64,000 nucleotides of DNA from Thalassolituus alkanivorans (GCF_020447205.1 NZ_JAJAEL010000006.1:191865-255864), one strand, 5' to 3'; positions 52,318-61,168 are shown, numbered from the stretch's first letter. Numbers and translations: made by a program. The notes: generated by a model from the letters alone, not told the origin.

Positions 52318-55233
52318 ATGACCACACTGTCTCTTAAAGATCTGGAACAACGCGATAATTTTATCGGCCGTCACATTGCCTCCAATGGCGCAGGCCCGGA
52401 CAGCAACGAAGAAGCCGCTCTGCTGGCTGCCGTTGGTGCCGACTCGCTGGAAGCCCTGAGTGCCGAAATCGTGCCTGCTGATATTCTGCGCGCGCCTTTC
52501 CTCGACATTGCCGACGGTAAAAGCGAATACGATGCGCTGAATTATTTAAAGTCGCTGGCGGCGAAAAATAAGATCTTTAAGAGCTACATCGGTCTGGGTT
52601 ACCACGACACCATTATTCCGCCGGTGATTCTGCGCAACGTGCTGGAAAATCCGGGCTGGTACACCGCCTACACCCCTTACCAGCCGGAAATTGCCCAGGG
52701 CCGCCTCGAAGCCCTGCTGAACTTCCAGCAAATGGTGATCGACTTTACCGGCATGGAGCTGGCCAACGCCTCGCTGCTGGACGAAGGCACCGCCGCTGCC
52801 GAAGCCATGGCCATGGCCAAGCGCTCGGTGAAGAAAAACAAATCCAACACTTTCTACATTGATGAAAACTGCCTGCCGCAGACCATCGACGTGGTGAAAA
52901 CCCGCGCCGAAGCCTTTGGCTGGGACGTACTGGTTGGCCCGGCGGATGCCGCTGCCGACGCCGATGTATTCGGCGCACTGTTCCAGTATCCGGGTAAAAA
53001 CGGTGACGTACGCGACTTCACCGACGTGATTACCGCCCTGCACGCCAAAGACGCGCTGGCTGCCGTGGCCACCGACCTGATGGCGCTGGTGATGCTGAAA
53101 GCACCGGGCGAAATGGGTGCCGACATCGTTCTGGGTAACGCCCAGCACTTCGGTGTGCCGATGGGCTTTGGTGGCCCACACGCGGCGTTCTTCGCCACCC
53201 GCGATGCTTACAAGCGGAATATTCCCGGCCGTATTATCGGTGTTTCTATCGACGCTCAGGGCAAGCCTGCGCTGCGTATGGCACTGCAGACCCGTGAACA
53301 GCATATCCGCCGCGAGAAGGCCAACTCCAACATCTGTACTGCACAAGTGCTGCTGGCCAACTTAAGCTCGTTCTACGCCGTCTACCACGGCCCGCAGGGT
53401 CTGAAGACCATTGCCGGCCGTATTCACCGTTTAACCGATATTCTGGCAGCCGGTCTGCAGGCTCAGGGCATTGAACTGGTCAACAACAATTGGTTCGACA
53501 CCCTGACCTTTAACGCCAGCGACAAAGCCGCGGTACTGGCCCGTGCCGAAGCGCGTGAAGTGAACCTGCGTGACGATGCCGCTCTGGGTATGGCAGCAAA
53601 CACTCTGGGGGTCAGCCTGCATGAGAAAACCTCCGCCGCCGACGTTCAGGAACTGTTCGATATTATTCTTGGCGAAGGTCATGGTCTGGACGTGTACGCA
53701 CTGGATGCGCAGATTGTTGCCAACGGCTCCAACAGCATCGACGCCGGTCAGGCACGTAACACCGCCTTCCTGACCCACCCGACCTTCAGCCGCTACCATA
53801 CCGAGCATGAAATGCTGCGTTATATGAAGCGTCTGGAGTCGAAAGACCTGGCCATGAACCACAGCATGATCACGCTGGGTTCCTGCACCATGAAACTGAA
53901 CGCCACCACCGAAATGATTCCGGTCACCTGGCCTGAGTTCTCCAATATTCACCCGTTCGCGCCTAAGTCACAGACCGTTGGCTACGAACAGATGATTGCC
54001 GAGCTGGACGACTACCTCAAAGCCGTTACCGGTTTTGACGCCATCTGTATGCAACCGAACTCCGGTGCGCAGGGCGAATACGCCGGTCTGCTGGCGATCA
54101 AGAAATACCACGAGAGCCGTGGCGAAGGTCACCGTAACGTCTGTCTGATTCCGCGCTCTGCCCACGGTACTAACCCAGCGTCGGCGCAAATGGCCTCGAT
54201 GCGCGTTGTGGTTACCAACTGCGATGACGAAGGTAACGTCGACTTTGACGACCTGAAGAAAAAAGCCGAAGAAATCGGCGACCAGCTGTCGTGCCTGATG
54301 CTGACCTACCCGTCGACCCACGGCATTTACGAACAGGGCGTGCGTGAAATCTGCGATCTGGTACACAGCCTCGGCGGCCAGGTGTATATGGACGGTGCCA
54401 ACCTGAACGCACAGGTAGGTATTACCCAGCCGGCGTTTATCGGTGCCGATGTATCGCACATGAACCTGCACAAAACCTTCGCTATTCCACACGGCGGCGG
54501 CGGCCCGGGCATGGGCCCTATCGGCGTTGCCAAACACCTGGCGCCATTCGTGGCCAACCACGCGGTACGCCCGCTGGAGAACGAAGCCAAAGGCAATGGT
54601 GCGGTATCGGCTGCGCCATACGGCTCCGCCAGCATTCTCACCATCAGCTGGATGTACATCACCCTGATGGGCGGCAAAGGCCTGCGTCGTGCGACCCAGA
54701 ACGCACTGCTGAAAGCCAACTACCTGGCCAAGCGTCTGTCGGCTCACTACCCGATTCTGTACTCCGGCCAGAACGGCCGCGTAGCGCACGAATGTATCGT
54801 TGACCTGCGTCCGCTGAAAGCCGAAAGCGGCATTACCGAAGTGGATATCGCCAAGCGCTTAATGGACTACGGTTTCCACGCGCCGACCATGTCGTTCCCG
54901 GTTGCGGGCACCTTTATGATCGAGCCGACCGAATCGGAATCCAAAGCCGAAATCGACCGCTTTGCCGACGCCATGATCAGCATTAAAGGTGAAATCGACG
55001 CGGTACTGCGCGGTGAACTGGATGCGGAAAACAACCCGCTGAAAAACGCCCCGCACACCGCACCGGTAATTGCCGGCGAATGGGACCGTCCGTACAGCCG
55101 CGAACTGGCCGCTTACCCGGCTAAAGAACTCGGCGCCCATAAATTCTGGCCAACCGTTGGCCGTATTGATGATGTGTACGGCGACCGTAACCTGATTTGT
55201 TCTTGCCCGGCGATTGAGAATTACGAGGACTGA
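52318..55233 (+). CDS. gcvP: glycine dehydrogenase (decarboxylating), P protein
   Basis: GcvP is the pyridoxal-phosphate enzyme that decarboxylates glycine and loads the aminomethyl group on GcvH. The 971-residue product is the homodimeric (fused) type. The N-terminal half begins [20 protein letters not shown] and has [20 protein letters not shown]. The C-terminal half has the Lys-bearing [20 protein letters not shown] (PLP Lys near 718) and [16 protein letters not shown]. The ATG at 52318 is used; a TTG four codons earlier is the only longer choice. A terminator follows at 55258. The dihydrolipoyl dehydrogenase (L protein) is elsewhere. Confidence 0.98.
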   Translation: MTTLSLKDLEQRDNFIGRHIASNGAGPDSNEEAALLAAVGADSLEALSAEIVPADILRAPFLDIADGKSEYDALNYLKSLAAKNKIFKSYIGLGYHDTIIPPVILRNVLENPGWYTAYTPYQPEIAQGRLEALLNFQQMVIDFTGMELANASLLDEGTAAAEAMAMAKRSVKKNKSNTFYIDENCLPQTIDVVKTRAEAFGWDVLVGPADAAADADVFGALFQYPGKNGDVRDFTDVITALHAKDALAAVATDLMALVMLKAPGEMGADIVLGNAQHFGVPMGFGGPHAAFFATRDAYKRNIPGRIIGVSIDAQGKPALRMALQTREQHIRREKANSNICTAQVLLANLSSFYAVYHGPQGLKTIAGRIHRLTDILAAGLQAQGIELVNNNWFDTLTFNASDKAAVLARAEAREVNLRDDAALGMAANTLGVSLHEKTSAADVQELFDIILGEGHGLDVYALDAQIVANGSNSIDAGQARNTAFLTHPTFSRYHTEHEMLRYMKRLESKDLAMNHSMITLGSCTMKLNATTEMIPVTWPEFSNIHPFAPKSQTVGYEQMIAELDDYLKAVTGFDAICMQPNSGAQGEYAGLLAIKKYHESRGEGHRNVCLIPRSAHGTNPASAQMASMRVVVTNCDDEGNVDFDDLKKKAEEIGDQLSCLMLTYPSTHGIYEQGVREICDLVHSLGGQVYMDGANLNAQVGITQPAFIGADVSHMNLHKTFAIPHGGGGPGMGPIGVAKHLAPFVANHAVRPLENEAKGNGAVSAAPYGSASILTISWMYITLMGGKGLRRATQNALLKANYLAKRLSAHYPILYSGQNGRVAHECIVDLRPLKAESGITEVDIAKRLMDYGFHAPTMSFPVAGTFMIEPTESESKAEIDRFADAMISIKGEIDAVLRGELDAENNPLKNAPHTAPVIAGEWDRPYSRELAAYPAKELGAHKFWPTVGRIDDVYGDRNLICSCPAIENYED

Positions 55234-55257
55234 TTTTTGTCGTAGTTTGAGTTAAAT

Positions 55258-55284
55258 AAAAAGCCCGCAATTGCGGGCTTTTTA
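55258..55284. terminator. terminator of the gcv operon
   Basis: A5, GCCCGCAA/TTGCGGGC perfect stem and T5 make an intrinsic terminator readable on both strands. It closes gcvTHP on the plus strand and can stop the opposite-strand DUF4326 operon. Confidence 0.9.
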
Positions 55285-55350
55285 ACGCCCGGCTCACTTG
55301 GAGCCGAGGAGAGGCGGAAAATCGGTCGCTGTGCAGCCGATTGTTAAGCA

Positions 55351-55953
55351 CTACTCCCCGTCATCCCATGAATTAAGGAAGTCTGCCAACACATCACCGT
55401 GACACGCCTCTGGCTTGCAAAAACAACCAAGTCTTTTCCCAGCCAGCTTGTATACTTCAGACTTATCTTTATTAGGAAATTTCTCAAAATCAAAATCGTA
55501 CTTGAACTTCCTTATAACCTCGCCCCTATCATCACCATCTTCATACATTGAGTAAGGGTTGCCCCAATATGAGCCCCTCCCAATATACTCGTACTTTTCA
55601 TTCGAAGTGAGTCCTTTATACTCCGTATCTTTTTTGATATTTATAACTCTAGTGATCTTAATTTTTATTCTTCTAACTACCACGCCCCTAAACTTAAGTC
55701 CAGATAATTCATCTACGAATTCTTCTCCGTCATCAAATATAACAGCATGAGTAACCTGCTCAAATCCAAGCTCGGAAATGATTTCTTTAGTCACGCCGGA
55801 AAGGTGACTGCCTATATATCTTTCGATGAATCCATTTGAATCCGAGCAATAAAAAATCTTTTTCGGTACTTTTTCTGACAATATATTTCCTAGCTTTCGC
55901 TCAAACTTGCTAAAGCTCAAAAACAAACTTGGATAGAGTATTAGTAGATTCAT
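55351..55953 (-). CDS. DUF4326-domain protein
   Basis: The 200-residue product has an unassigned N-terminal half (LSFSKFERKLGNILSEKVPK, then FERYIGSHLSGVTKEI-like region with IFYCSDSNGFIERYIGSHL). The C-terminal half is DUF4326: KYEYIGRGSYWGNPYSMYED and VYKLAGKRLGCFCKPEACHG, with its conserved GNP, Cys-Cys-His pattern and DVLADFLN. The function of the domain is unknown; its CxCxPxxCH motif could bind metal or act on nucleotides. The gene lies four bases after DUF488 and is last of an AT-rich three-gene unit. Confidence 0.82.
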   Translation of the reverse strand: MNLLILYPSLFLSFSKFERKLGNILSEKVPKKIFYCSDSNGFIERYIGSHLSGVTKEIISELGFEQVTHAVIFDDGEEFVDELSGLKFRGVVVRRIKIKITRVINIKKDTEYKGLTSNEKYEYIGRGSYWGNPYSMYEDGDDRGEVIRKFKYDFDFEKFPNKDKSEVYKLAGKRLGCFCKPEACHGDVLADFLNSWDDGE

Positions 55954-55957
55954 ACAG

Positions 55958-56395
55958 TCAGACCAAATGCTTTACTTCAAAATCAGTATCCCAAATGCTA
56001 TTTAAGTACTCAATAACTAACCTTCTGTGGCAATGGTGTGGCTTATGTTCGCTACACAGCAAACATCCATCCTTAATGATTTCCTTGTCGATACTTTCAA
56101 TTCTTCTTTGCGCCATGAGATTCATGAATCTGTCCTCGTACTCTTCCCATGACATTGCTCCTTTTTTATACGGATCTAAAATGCTCTTCGTAGGCGCCAA
56201 GTCTGGAATGTGGACATAATCTATGTCGCATAACTCCTTTAGGAAAAAAATCAGATCATTTTTTTTTGCAAAACCCGCCAATTGCGATACGTTGTTAAGC
56301 CTGACATCAACCAAGGTTTTGATCTCTTCATTACGGAGAAGGCCAAAGAAGCTCTCAGCCTTCTTCTGCGTAAACCCGATAGAGTATACTTTCAT
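55958..56395 (-). CDS. DUF488-family protein
   Basis: The 145-residue protein matches DUF488: MKVYSIGFTQKKAESFFGLL, IKTLVDVRLNNVSQLAGFAK (DVR motif) and LLCSEHKPHHCHRRLVIEYL near the C-terminus (CxE-HCHR motif). DUF488 proteins are suspected nucleic-acid or nucleotide-acting enzymes. The start ATG overlaps the stop of the dual-OB gene by one base (TAATG), showing translational coupling. AT-rich codon use differs from the neighbouring gcv genes. Confidence 0.88.
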   Translation of the reverse strand: MKVYSIGFTQKKAESFFGLLRNEEIKTLVDVRLNNVSQLAGFAKKNDLIFFLKELCDIDYVHIPDLAPTKSILDPYKKGAMSWEEYEDRFMNLMAQRRIESIDKEIIKDGCLLCSEHKPHHCHRRLVIEYLNSIWDTDFEVKHLV

Positions 56396-57069
56396 TACTG
56401 AACCTCGAATATTCCGGCTGCCAGCTTGTAGTAGTAGCCTTCCCAGGCTTCTCCCAAACTAACAGTCATATAGCATTGCCCAACAGGCCTATATTTCCCT
56501 TCGCCCTGAGCTAAATAAATTCGCTCAACCTCAGGATCTGTTATGGATATCAAGTAATGAGCACCACCATATGAAAACGATGCTCTCACCTTCTTTTTAC
56601 CGTTTCCAAATTCAGCGCCCTCAATACGAACAACAATTTCTAGGTTTTGAGGCCGAATAAAATAAAGCGATGGACCTGCCACATTTATTGCACTTGTAGG
56701 GATACGGTCATTGGTACCATTGTAGCTTGAATGTCCAGACTGCCATAGTGAATGAGGCGCATCCAACAAAAGATCAAGAGAGTCAGTATACTGACCTTCT
56801 TTAGACCAATAATAACCGTCGTCGATTGTATAGTTTTCTATTTGAGCAGGGTGGTCTGATTTCCCTTTCAGTCTTAAGCCAATAATGTCAAAGACTTGTG
56901 CAGTGCTTCCATCCTGATAGCGCCTATCAACTTCGGAAATTTCATGACTATCCCGCTCGCTGATAGGGCGAATCCATCCGCCACACTCCCCATTTATTAG
57001 CTCTTTACCTGCTATGCAACGACCAGATACTTTCCGTGAGTTAGCTAGGCAAATGAATTTCTTATCCAT
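56395..57069 (-). CDS. dual OB-domain-containing protein
   Basis: The 224-residue product begins KKFICLANSRKVSGRCIAGK, followed by GGWIRPISERDSHEISEVDR and later VFDIIGLRLKGKSDHPAQIE, which match the dual-OB (DuOB) protein family that commonly neighbours DUF488. A second beta-barrel-like part runs from about 130 to the end (VRASFSYGGAHYLISITDPE). OB folds suggest nucleic-acid binding. It heads the AT-rich DuOB-DUF488-DUF4326 run, and the DNA in front is rich in short palindromes. The assignment is from recalled family features. Confidence 0.78.
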   Translation of the reverse strand: MDKKFICLANSRKVSGRCIAGKELINGECGGWIRPISERDSHEISEVDRRYQDGSTAQVFDIIGLRLKGKSDHPAQIENYTIDDGYYWSKEGQYTDSLDLLLDAPHSLWQSGHSSYNGTNDRIPTSAINVAGPSLYFIRPQNLEIVVRIEGAEFGNGKKKVRASFSYGGAHYLISITDPEVERIYLAQGEGKYRPVGQCYMTVSLGEAWEGYYYKLAAGIFEVQ

Positions 57070-57507
57070 GGGTTAACCCCTTTCTTGAAATGCTTAACAG
57101 TTTATTAGTGTGCGTGCGCATTAATTCCGGGAGGCTCTCTCGAGAAGCTCCGCGTAACGTATTGACCAGACAGAGAAATCGTCCATAACTCAAAAATCCT
57201 TTCCAGAAAAACGCGCACGCCTGTTAATTCTGGTTTTCTGTGCAGCTAACTTTACACCCGGCTTGTAAACCCCTCTTTTAACTCTGAGGGCAAGCTATTG
57301 ATTTATTTGACGGTTAAGTTACTACCCTCTGGTAAAACGAGCAAGCACGAATGTAAAGCGTGCCAGTTTTCAAAAGAACTTAAAAATACACTGTATATAC
57401 ATCAGTATCTCTTTACATTATTTCTCGTTCCCACGCTCCGCGTGGGAACGCAACGGTGCCAGCAAGGGCTACCACGCAGAGCGTGGGAGCCAGATGATTT
57501 TACTTAT
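57070..57507. other. 438-bp intergenic region with one dispersed repeat copy
   Basis: Between the dual-OB gene and the Fic gene end I see no credible gene. A dispersed palindromic repeat copy lies at 57424-57496. The remainder is AT-rich with no clear terminator. It probably holds the promoter of the DuOB-DUF488-DUF4326 unit close to 57070-57250. Confidence 0.5.
57424..57496. repeat. dispersed palindromic repeat, copy 1
   Basis: A 73-base unit starting CTCGTTCCCACGCTCCGCGT and ending GAGCGTGGGAGCCAGATG. It contains two hairpins, TCCCACGC/GCGTGGGA and CCACGC/GCGTGG, separated by about 25 variable bases. It begins 12 bases after the Fic stop. The same unit recurs at 59166, 59258 and 63624. Confidence 0.85.
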
Positions 57508-59031
57508 TCAGAGGCTCAGCCCAAGCAAAACACCCAAAAACCGGGTAAACGGCGCAATATCCTGCCGCACGCTGGCGGCTTCCAGCGCTTCCATATATTC
57601 CGTGCGGCGCTCTACCGGCACCACGGTCCAGGGGTAGCCACCGGCGGCCATCATCAGGTTCATTAAAAAACGGCCCATACGGCCGTTACCATCGAAGTAC
57701 GGGTGAATATACACAAAGAAAAAGTGCCCCAGCACAATGCGCACAGCCGGATGTTCTTCGTGTTGCAGCAACTCAAATAAGGCGGGCAGCATATCGCGCA
57801 CGGCATCCGGCGTTGGCGGTGTGTGCATCGAGCGGCGGATATACACCGGGCCATTACGGTATCCGGCCAGATCGGTGGCGTTAATAATACCGGCGGCAAC
57901 GCTGGCGCCGAATAATGCCAGGTACCAGTCACCGTGTGTTTCTTCCAACACAGTACCGGCATTCTCGCCGTTCAGAACCCGTTCCAGCGCGTGCTTTACC
58001 TGCTGAAACGCATCCCAGTAACCTTTGGCCGCCAGTGCATCGACCTGTTGACGGTCGTTGTCGTTCTGCTGCGGGTTCCAGCCTCCGGTGCGCACACGCT
58101 CAATGAGTTCAGGCGTTACCCGGTAGCCTTCGATGGATAACGAGTGATAGGCATCGCTGACGTATTTATCGCTGACATCCGTTAAATACTCCGCAGCGGA
58201 TACCGGCGTGTTAAGCGGCGCAGGAAAATGTGCAATCACATCGTCGCGCATCGTCGCCCACAGCAGGCGTAAACGGTTTACATGAGGCGAGGTATCACGC
58301 CGGCCAAACTGCAGTGGCGGTTGTTCTGTAAAAGGATTCACTTCGTTAATGGTGTAGTCCGCTGCAGTCATCGCTTTAACGATGTTGCTGGCAATCTGCT
58401 CGCGGCCAATAGCGCGGAACGCACCGGCCAGCCGTCCGGCGACGGTACTGTGGCCGCCCTTTAACAACAGGCTGAGCAGTTCGGAGGCATCACTGATCAT
58501 AGAAAGAGCCGTTTGCACCACCACTGGCTGGGCGACAAAATGTTTCGGTGCACAGTTCACCAGTGCCGACGCCAGGCTGTGTACGTTTAACCCTTCCAGA
58601 GTTGCTCTGTCTGCGGGTTCCGGCACGGCGAGTTTCATATCAAACACCGAGGTGCCGTACAGCAGTCCGGTTGGTTGGTTGCGGGCATTGGGCGAGCGCA
58701 CCAGCAACTGGGCAGGCACGGTTCGGTCGCCAATGTGCAGGCTGAGGGATTGTTCCGGCGACAGGCACCAGTCACTCCCGAGTCGCTCGTTGAGATAATC
58801 GGCACAGAACGCCCAGAATGAGGTGTACCAGGAGGTCGTATCGCCGGGCGACTCATCCGGCGCAGAGGGAATGTACCAGCCTTTGATCACCTCTTTGATA
58901 AAGCCGTATTTCAGCAGACGCTCACGGTGGACACGGCTGAGCTGCGCCGAGCGGATAGCGGTAACGCCCTGATCCTGAAGGATTTTAAGCTGCTCTAACG
59001 AGTTTGCGAGCTTCTGCGATACATCATTCAT
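57508..59031 (-). CDS. Fic-domain protein with AbiEi-like N-terminal domain
   Basis: Fic enzymes transfer AMP (or other phosphate groups) to target hydroxyls. The 507-residue protein has an N-terminal winged-helix region resembling AbiEi-type antitoxin domains (LEQLKILQDQGVTAIRSAQL, LLKYGFIKEVIKGWYIPSAP). The Fic core follows from about 280. The inhibitory-helix motif SLSIEG near 297 fits S/TxxxEG, and the catalytic loop is HPYFDGNGRMGRFLMNLMM (HxFxDGNGRxxR satisfied with Tyr at one position). The ATG has GGTGGTG upstream. It is preceded by four 24-base tandem repeats and flanked by dispersed repeats. The self-inhibiting Glu suggests an autoinhibited class II/III-like enzyme. Confidence 0.88.
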   Translation of the reverse strand: MNDVSQKLANSLEQLKILQDQGVTAIRSAQLSRVHRERLLKYGFIKEVIKGWYIPSAPDESPGDTTSWYTSFWAFCADYLNERLGSDWCLSPEQSLSLHIGDRTVPAQLLVRSPNARNQPTGLLYGTSVFDMKLAVPEPADRATLEGLNVHSLASALVNCAPKHFVAQPVVVQTALSMISDASELLSLLLKGGHSTVAGRLAGAFRAIGREQIASNIVKAMTAADYTINEVNPFTEQPPLQFGRRDTSPHVNRLRLLWATMRDDVIAHFPAPLNTPVSAAEYLTDVSDKYVSDAYHSLSIEGYRVTPELIERVRTGGWNPQQNDNDRQQVDALAAKGYWDAFQQVKHALERVLNGENAGTVLEETHGDWYLALFGASVAAGIINATDLAGYRNGPVYIRRSMHTPPTPDAVRDMLPALFELLQHEEHPAVRIVLGHFFFVYIHPYFDGNGRMGRFLMNLMMAAGGYPWTVVPVERRTEYMEALEAASVRQDIAPFTRFLGVLLGLSL

Positions 59032-59062
59032 AACACCACCGTCAGCGTATTCTGCTTTGCGG

Positions 59063-59158
59063 TTTATAGCTTATCATGCATTGTAATTTATAGCTTATTA
59101 TGTATTACGATTTACAGCTTATTGTGCATTACGGTTTATAGCTTATTGTGCTGATCAA
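59063..59158. repeat. four tandem 24-bp repeats (iteron-like)
   Basis: Units begin at 59063, 59087, 59111 and 59135 with an exact 24-base period. The consensus is TTTATAGCTTAT followed by a variable base pair, TG, then CATTACGG-like; the last unit diverges after 16 bases. They start 32 bases upstream of the Fic start codon, an ideal place for the N-terminal winged-helix domain to bind. An overlapping TATAAA on the minus strand resembles a -10 element. Confidence 0.9.
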
Positions 59159-59165
59159 TGCTTTT

Positions 59166-59238
59166 CTCGTTCCCATGCTCCGAGTGGGAATGCAACTCCG
59201 TAAGCAAAGACTCCCACGCAGAGCGTGGGAGCCAGATG
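59166..59238. repeat. dispersed palindromic repeat, copy 2
   Basis: Same 73-base unit and same orientation as copy 1, with CTCCGAGTGGGAA in place of CTCCGCGTGGGAA. It follows the last 24-base repeat after seven bases. Confidence 0.85.
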
Positions 59239-59257
59239 TTCAGCCTTCCGCCCGTAA

Positions 59258-59330
59258 CTCGTTCCCATGCTCCGCGTGGGAATGCAACTGAGCCAGCCAG
59301 GACTACCACGCAGAGCATGGGAGCCAGATG
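59258..59330. repeat. dispersed palindromic repeat, copy 3
   Basis: The same unit in the same orientation. It is separated from copy 2 by a 17-base stretch, TTCAGCCTTCCGCCCGT (59239-59255), that recurs at 59357-59373 as the last codons of the next gene. This indicates a tandem duplication of about 118 bases. Confidence 0.85.
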
Positions 59331-59356
59331 AGCCCGCATCCATAAGCCATTCGCCT

Positions 59357-59776
59357 TCAGCCTTCCGCCCGTCGCCACAGATTAAACACCGCATTATCTG
59401 CCGAGCCCATAGCCATAATAAAGGTCTGAAAATCGATTCCGGCAAAGTGCTTTTCCAGCATGAGCAGTATCTGCTCTTCTCCTTTAATGCCCTGCGGTAA
59501 ATACACCGGCGTCTCTTCATTGCTCAGGTAAAAACACCACCAGACATCTTCCTGCCACGGGCCCTGGTCAGTGGTGATAATGTCGATCTGTTCTACGTCG
59601 CGGTAAGCAATATCCTGCTCGCGGCCATTGCCCTGGATTATATGCATACCGCTGTCGCTGAACTGCACGCTCTCCTGCGCACTCTTCTGCACTATCTCCT
59701 GTAAACCAGACCCGCTCACCGCTTTACCATTAACCGCGCGCTGCCAGCCGTTGCTGATTTTTTTAAAAAGGCTCAT
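59357..59776 (-). CDS. hypothetical protein coupled to HD phosphohydrolase gene
   Basis: I do not recognise this 139-residue protein. It starts MSLFKKISNGWQRAVN and continues with FSDSGMHIIQGNGREQDIAY, EQIDIITTDQGPWQEDVWWC and YLPQGIKGEEQILLMLEKHF, which looks like a small PH-like mixed beta/alpha fold in the cytoplasm. The ATG at 59776 overlaps the stop of the HD gene by four bases and has GGAGG seven bases upstream; the longer reading is not supported. Its last codons are duplicated 118 bases downstream. Confidence 0.7.
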   Translation of the reverse strand: MSLFKKISNGWQRAVNGKAVSGSGLQEIVQKSAQESVQFSDSGMHIIQGNGREQDIAYRDVEQIDIITTDQGPWQEDVWWCFYLSNEETPVYLPQGIKGEEQILLMLEKHFAGIDFQTFIMAMGSADNAVFNLWRRAEG

Positions 59777-60390
59777 AACCATTCCTCCAGTTCCCAGTGA
59801 ATATTGGCGCGGGCAACCTGCTCGCTGTGCTGTCTGAAATACGGGCTGGAGAAGATCCATTCACGCTCTAACAGCTCATGCAGAAAACGGCGACGGCCAA
59901 AGCGGTAAACAAAGTCGGGCAGGAAATACTCTTTGCGGCACTGGCTGGCATAAGCACGGTAAACCGCAGGTTCCGCCGCCAGTATCGACAGGTCGATATC
60001 CATAAACAGCTGTACTTCGCTGTCGGTCTGATACTGGTGAGTGCGGGTTGCCAGAATCAGTTGTTCAGCTTTGGCGATCACCGCTTCAGGAACCGCCAGC
60101 GGCTGCAGATATTCACGCGCCAGTGCCGCACTCAGCTCTTCGTTATTGCCTTTGTTCTGCTGAATCAGGTCATGAAACCAGATGGCAAAGAAGAACGCCG
60201 GCCAGTCTGCTATCGCCGCGCGCTGTTGCTGCGCCAGCTCCAGCATCTGCCGGATATGGCCAATGCCGTGGTAGAAGCGCTGCGCGCCGCTGTAGCTGCT
60301 CTGCAGCAGGTTAAACACCTGCTGGCAGGCCCGACTGTCGGCCCCCCACTGCTGCGCCTGTTGCTGCCATTGCTCGCTGAGTTGTTGCAT
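59773..60390 (-). CDS. HD-domain metal-dependent phosphohydrolase-like protein
   Basis: The 205-residue protein has the HD pattern of predicted phosphohydrolases: RFYHGIGHIRQML (first His pair, H41/H45) followed by FAIWFHDLIQQNKGNNEELS with the HD dyad at 73-74, then LILATRTHQYQ and the last ligand region FMDIDLSILA. It is cytosolic; substrates of this group are nucleotides or other phosphoesters. AAGGAG seven bases before the ATG at 60390 decides the start over the codon at 60474. It is divergent from a TetR gene with strong palindromes between. Confidence 0.86.
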   Translation of the reverse strand: MQQLSEQWQQQAQQWGADSRACQQVFNLLQSSYSGAQRFYHGIGHIRQMLELAQQQRAAIADWPAFFFAIWFHDLIQQNKGNNEELSAALAREYLQPLAVPEAVIAKAEQLILATRTHQYQTDSEVQLFMDIDLSILAAEPAVYRAYASQCRKEYFLPDFVYRFGRRRFLHELLEREWIFSSPYFRQHSEQVARANIHWELEEWL

Positions 60391-60462
60391 CGCTGTTCTC
60401 CTTACCATTTTCTCTGGCGTGTTCTCTCTGGCGCTTTCTCTCTGCCAGTCACATCCTATAAA

Positions 60463-60545
60463 TTGGTTGGTCAACCAACTTAAGTCAAAGATAGGTTATC
60501 CACTTCCCTGTCGTCAAGTATTTTGGTTGAATAACCAAAATACTT
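60463..60545. promoter_or_regulatory. paired palindromic operators in HD/TetR divergent region
   Basis: TTGGTTG-GT-CAACCAA (60463-60478) is a perfect seven-base inverted repeat. A second, stronger one runs from 60516 to 60545, with 13-base perfect arms (AAGTATTTTGGTT and its complement) around GAAT. Both share TTGGTT. They lie between the HD-domain gene and the TetR gene and are the expected sites for autoregulation by that TetR protein. Confidence 0.75.
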
Positions 60546-60559
60546 ATCCGGGACCCATC

Positions 60560-61168
60560 ATGGCCAGACCTTCCAATACCGGGCACCGCCGCCAGGAAAT
60601 CGTCAACGGCCTGATGCAGGCCATGGCCGACAAGGGCTACGAAAAGGCCTCCATTCAGAGCATTGCCAAAGCGGCGGGCTTATCGCCGGGGCTGATTCAT
60701 TATCACTTCAAAACCAAGCAGGAGATTCTGATTGCGCTGATTCATCAGATCAGCGAGCAGGCCGCGCAGCGTTTTACCCTGCTGGCAGACGCCGCCGGGA
60801 ATGCCCAACAACAGCTCGATGCCTATATCGACGCCGCACTGGCGTTAGGTGATGGCAGCAACCCGGAGGCGGTAACCGCCTGGGTCATTATTGGCGCAGA
60901 GGCTGTGCGTATTGAGGAAGTGCGCGCGCTGTATCAGCAGATTATCCGCCAGCACAGCCAGCAGCTCAGCGAATTATTACAGCAGGCGGCGGCAGAGAAT
61001 GGCGTAACGCTTAGCCCGTCACAAACGGCAGATATCGCCACCTTTGTGATCGCCAGTATCGAGGGCAGTTACCAGCTGGCCACCACAGCCCCGGCAGCTA
61101 ACCCGGGTTATGCGGCCCGTTTACTGAAGCAGGCGCTCACAGGTATGTTGCAGGCAAATAATTCATAA
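60560..61168 (+). CDS. TetR/AcrR-family regulator (BetI/RutR-like)
   Basis: The 202-residue product starts with the DNA-binding domain (RQEIVNGLMQAMADKGYEKA, IQSIAKAAGLSPGLIHYHFK at about 34-53) and a C-terminal ligand domain like the BetI/TetR_C_6 group (AVTAWVIIGAEAVRIEEVRA, ALYQQIIRQHSQQLSELLQQ). I use the ATG at 60560; upstream in-frame codons run through the operator. It probably represses itself and the divergent HD-domain operon. The ligand is unknown. Confidence 0.9.
   Translation: MARPSNTGHRRQEIVNGLMQAMADKGYEKASIQSIAKAAGLSPGLIHYHFKTKQEILIALIHQISEQAAQRFTLLADAAGNAQQQLDAYIDAALALGDGSNPEAVTAWVIIGAEAVRIEEVRALYQQIIRQHSQQLSELLQQAAAENGVTLSPSQTADIATFVIASIEGSYQLATTAPAANPGYAARLLKQALTGMLQANNS

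Larger units (their letters stand above)
59032..59356. other. 325-bp region with iterons and two dispersed repeats
   Basis: From the Fic gene outward it holds a short leader (59032-59062), four 24-base tandem repeats (59063-59158) and dispersed-repeat copies at 59166-59238 and 59258-59330. A further 26 bases lead to the end of the next gene. No coding sequence is seen. Confidence 0.6.

Noticed and set aside
52546-53346. 266-residue reading frame opposite gcvP
   Set aside because: It is antisense to a well-conserved enzyme, and its His/Gly/Val-rich composition is typical of a shadow of a GC-rich codon pattern.
57298-57666. 122-residue plus-strand reading across the dispersed repeat and Fic end
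   Set aside because: It translates the palindromic repeat (the recurring LVPTLRVG peptide) and then antisense of Fic, so it is not a gene.
59063-59158. CRISPR array
   Set aside because: The 24-base units are directly adjacent with no spacers, and no cas gene is present. They are tandem iteron-like repeats.
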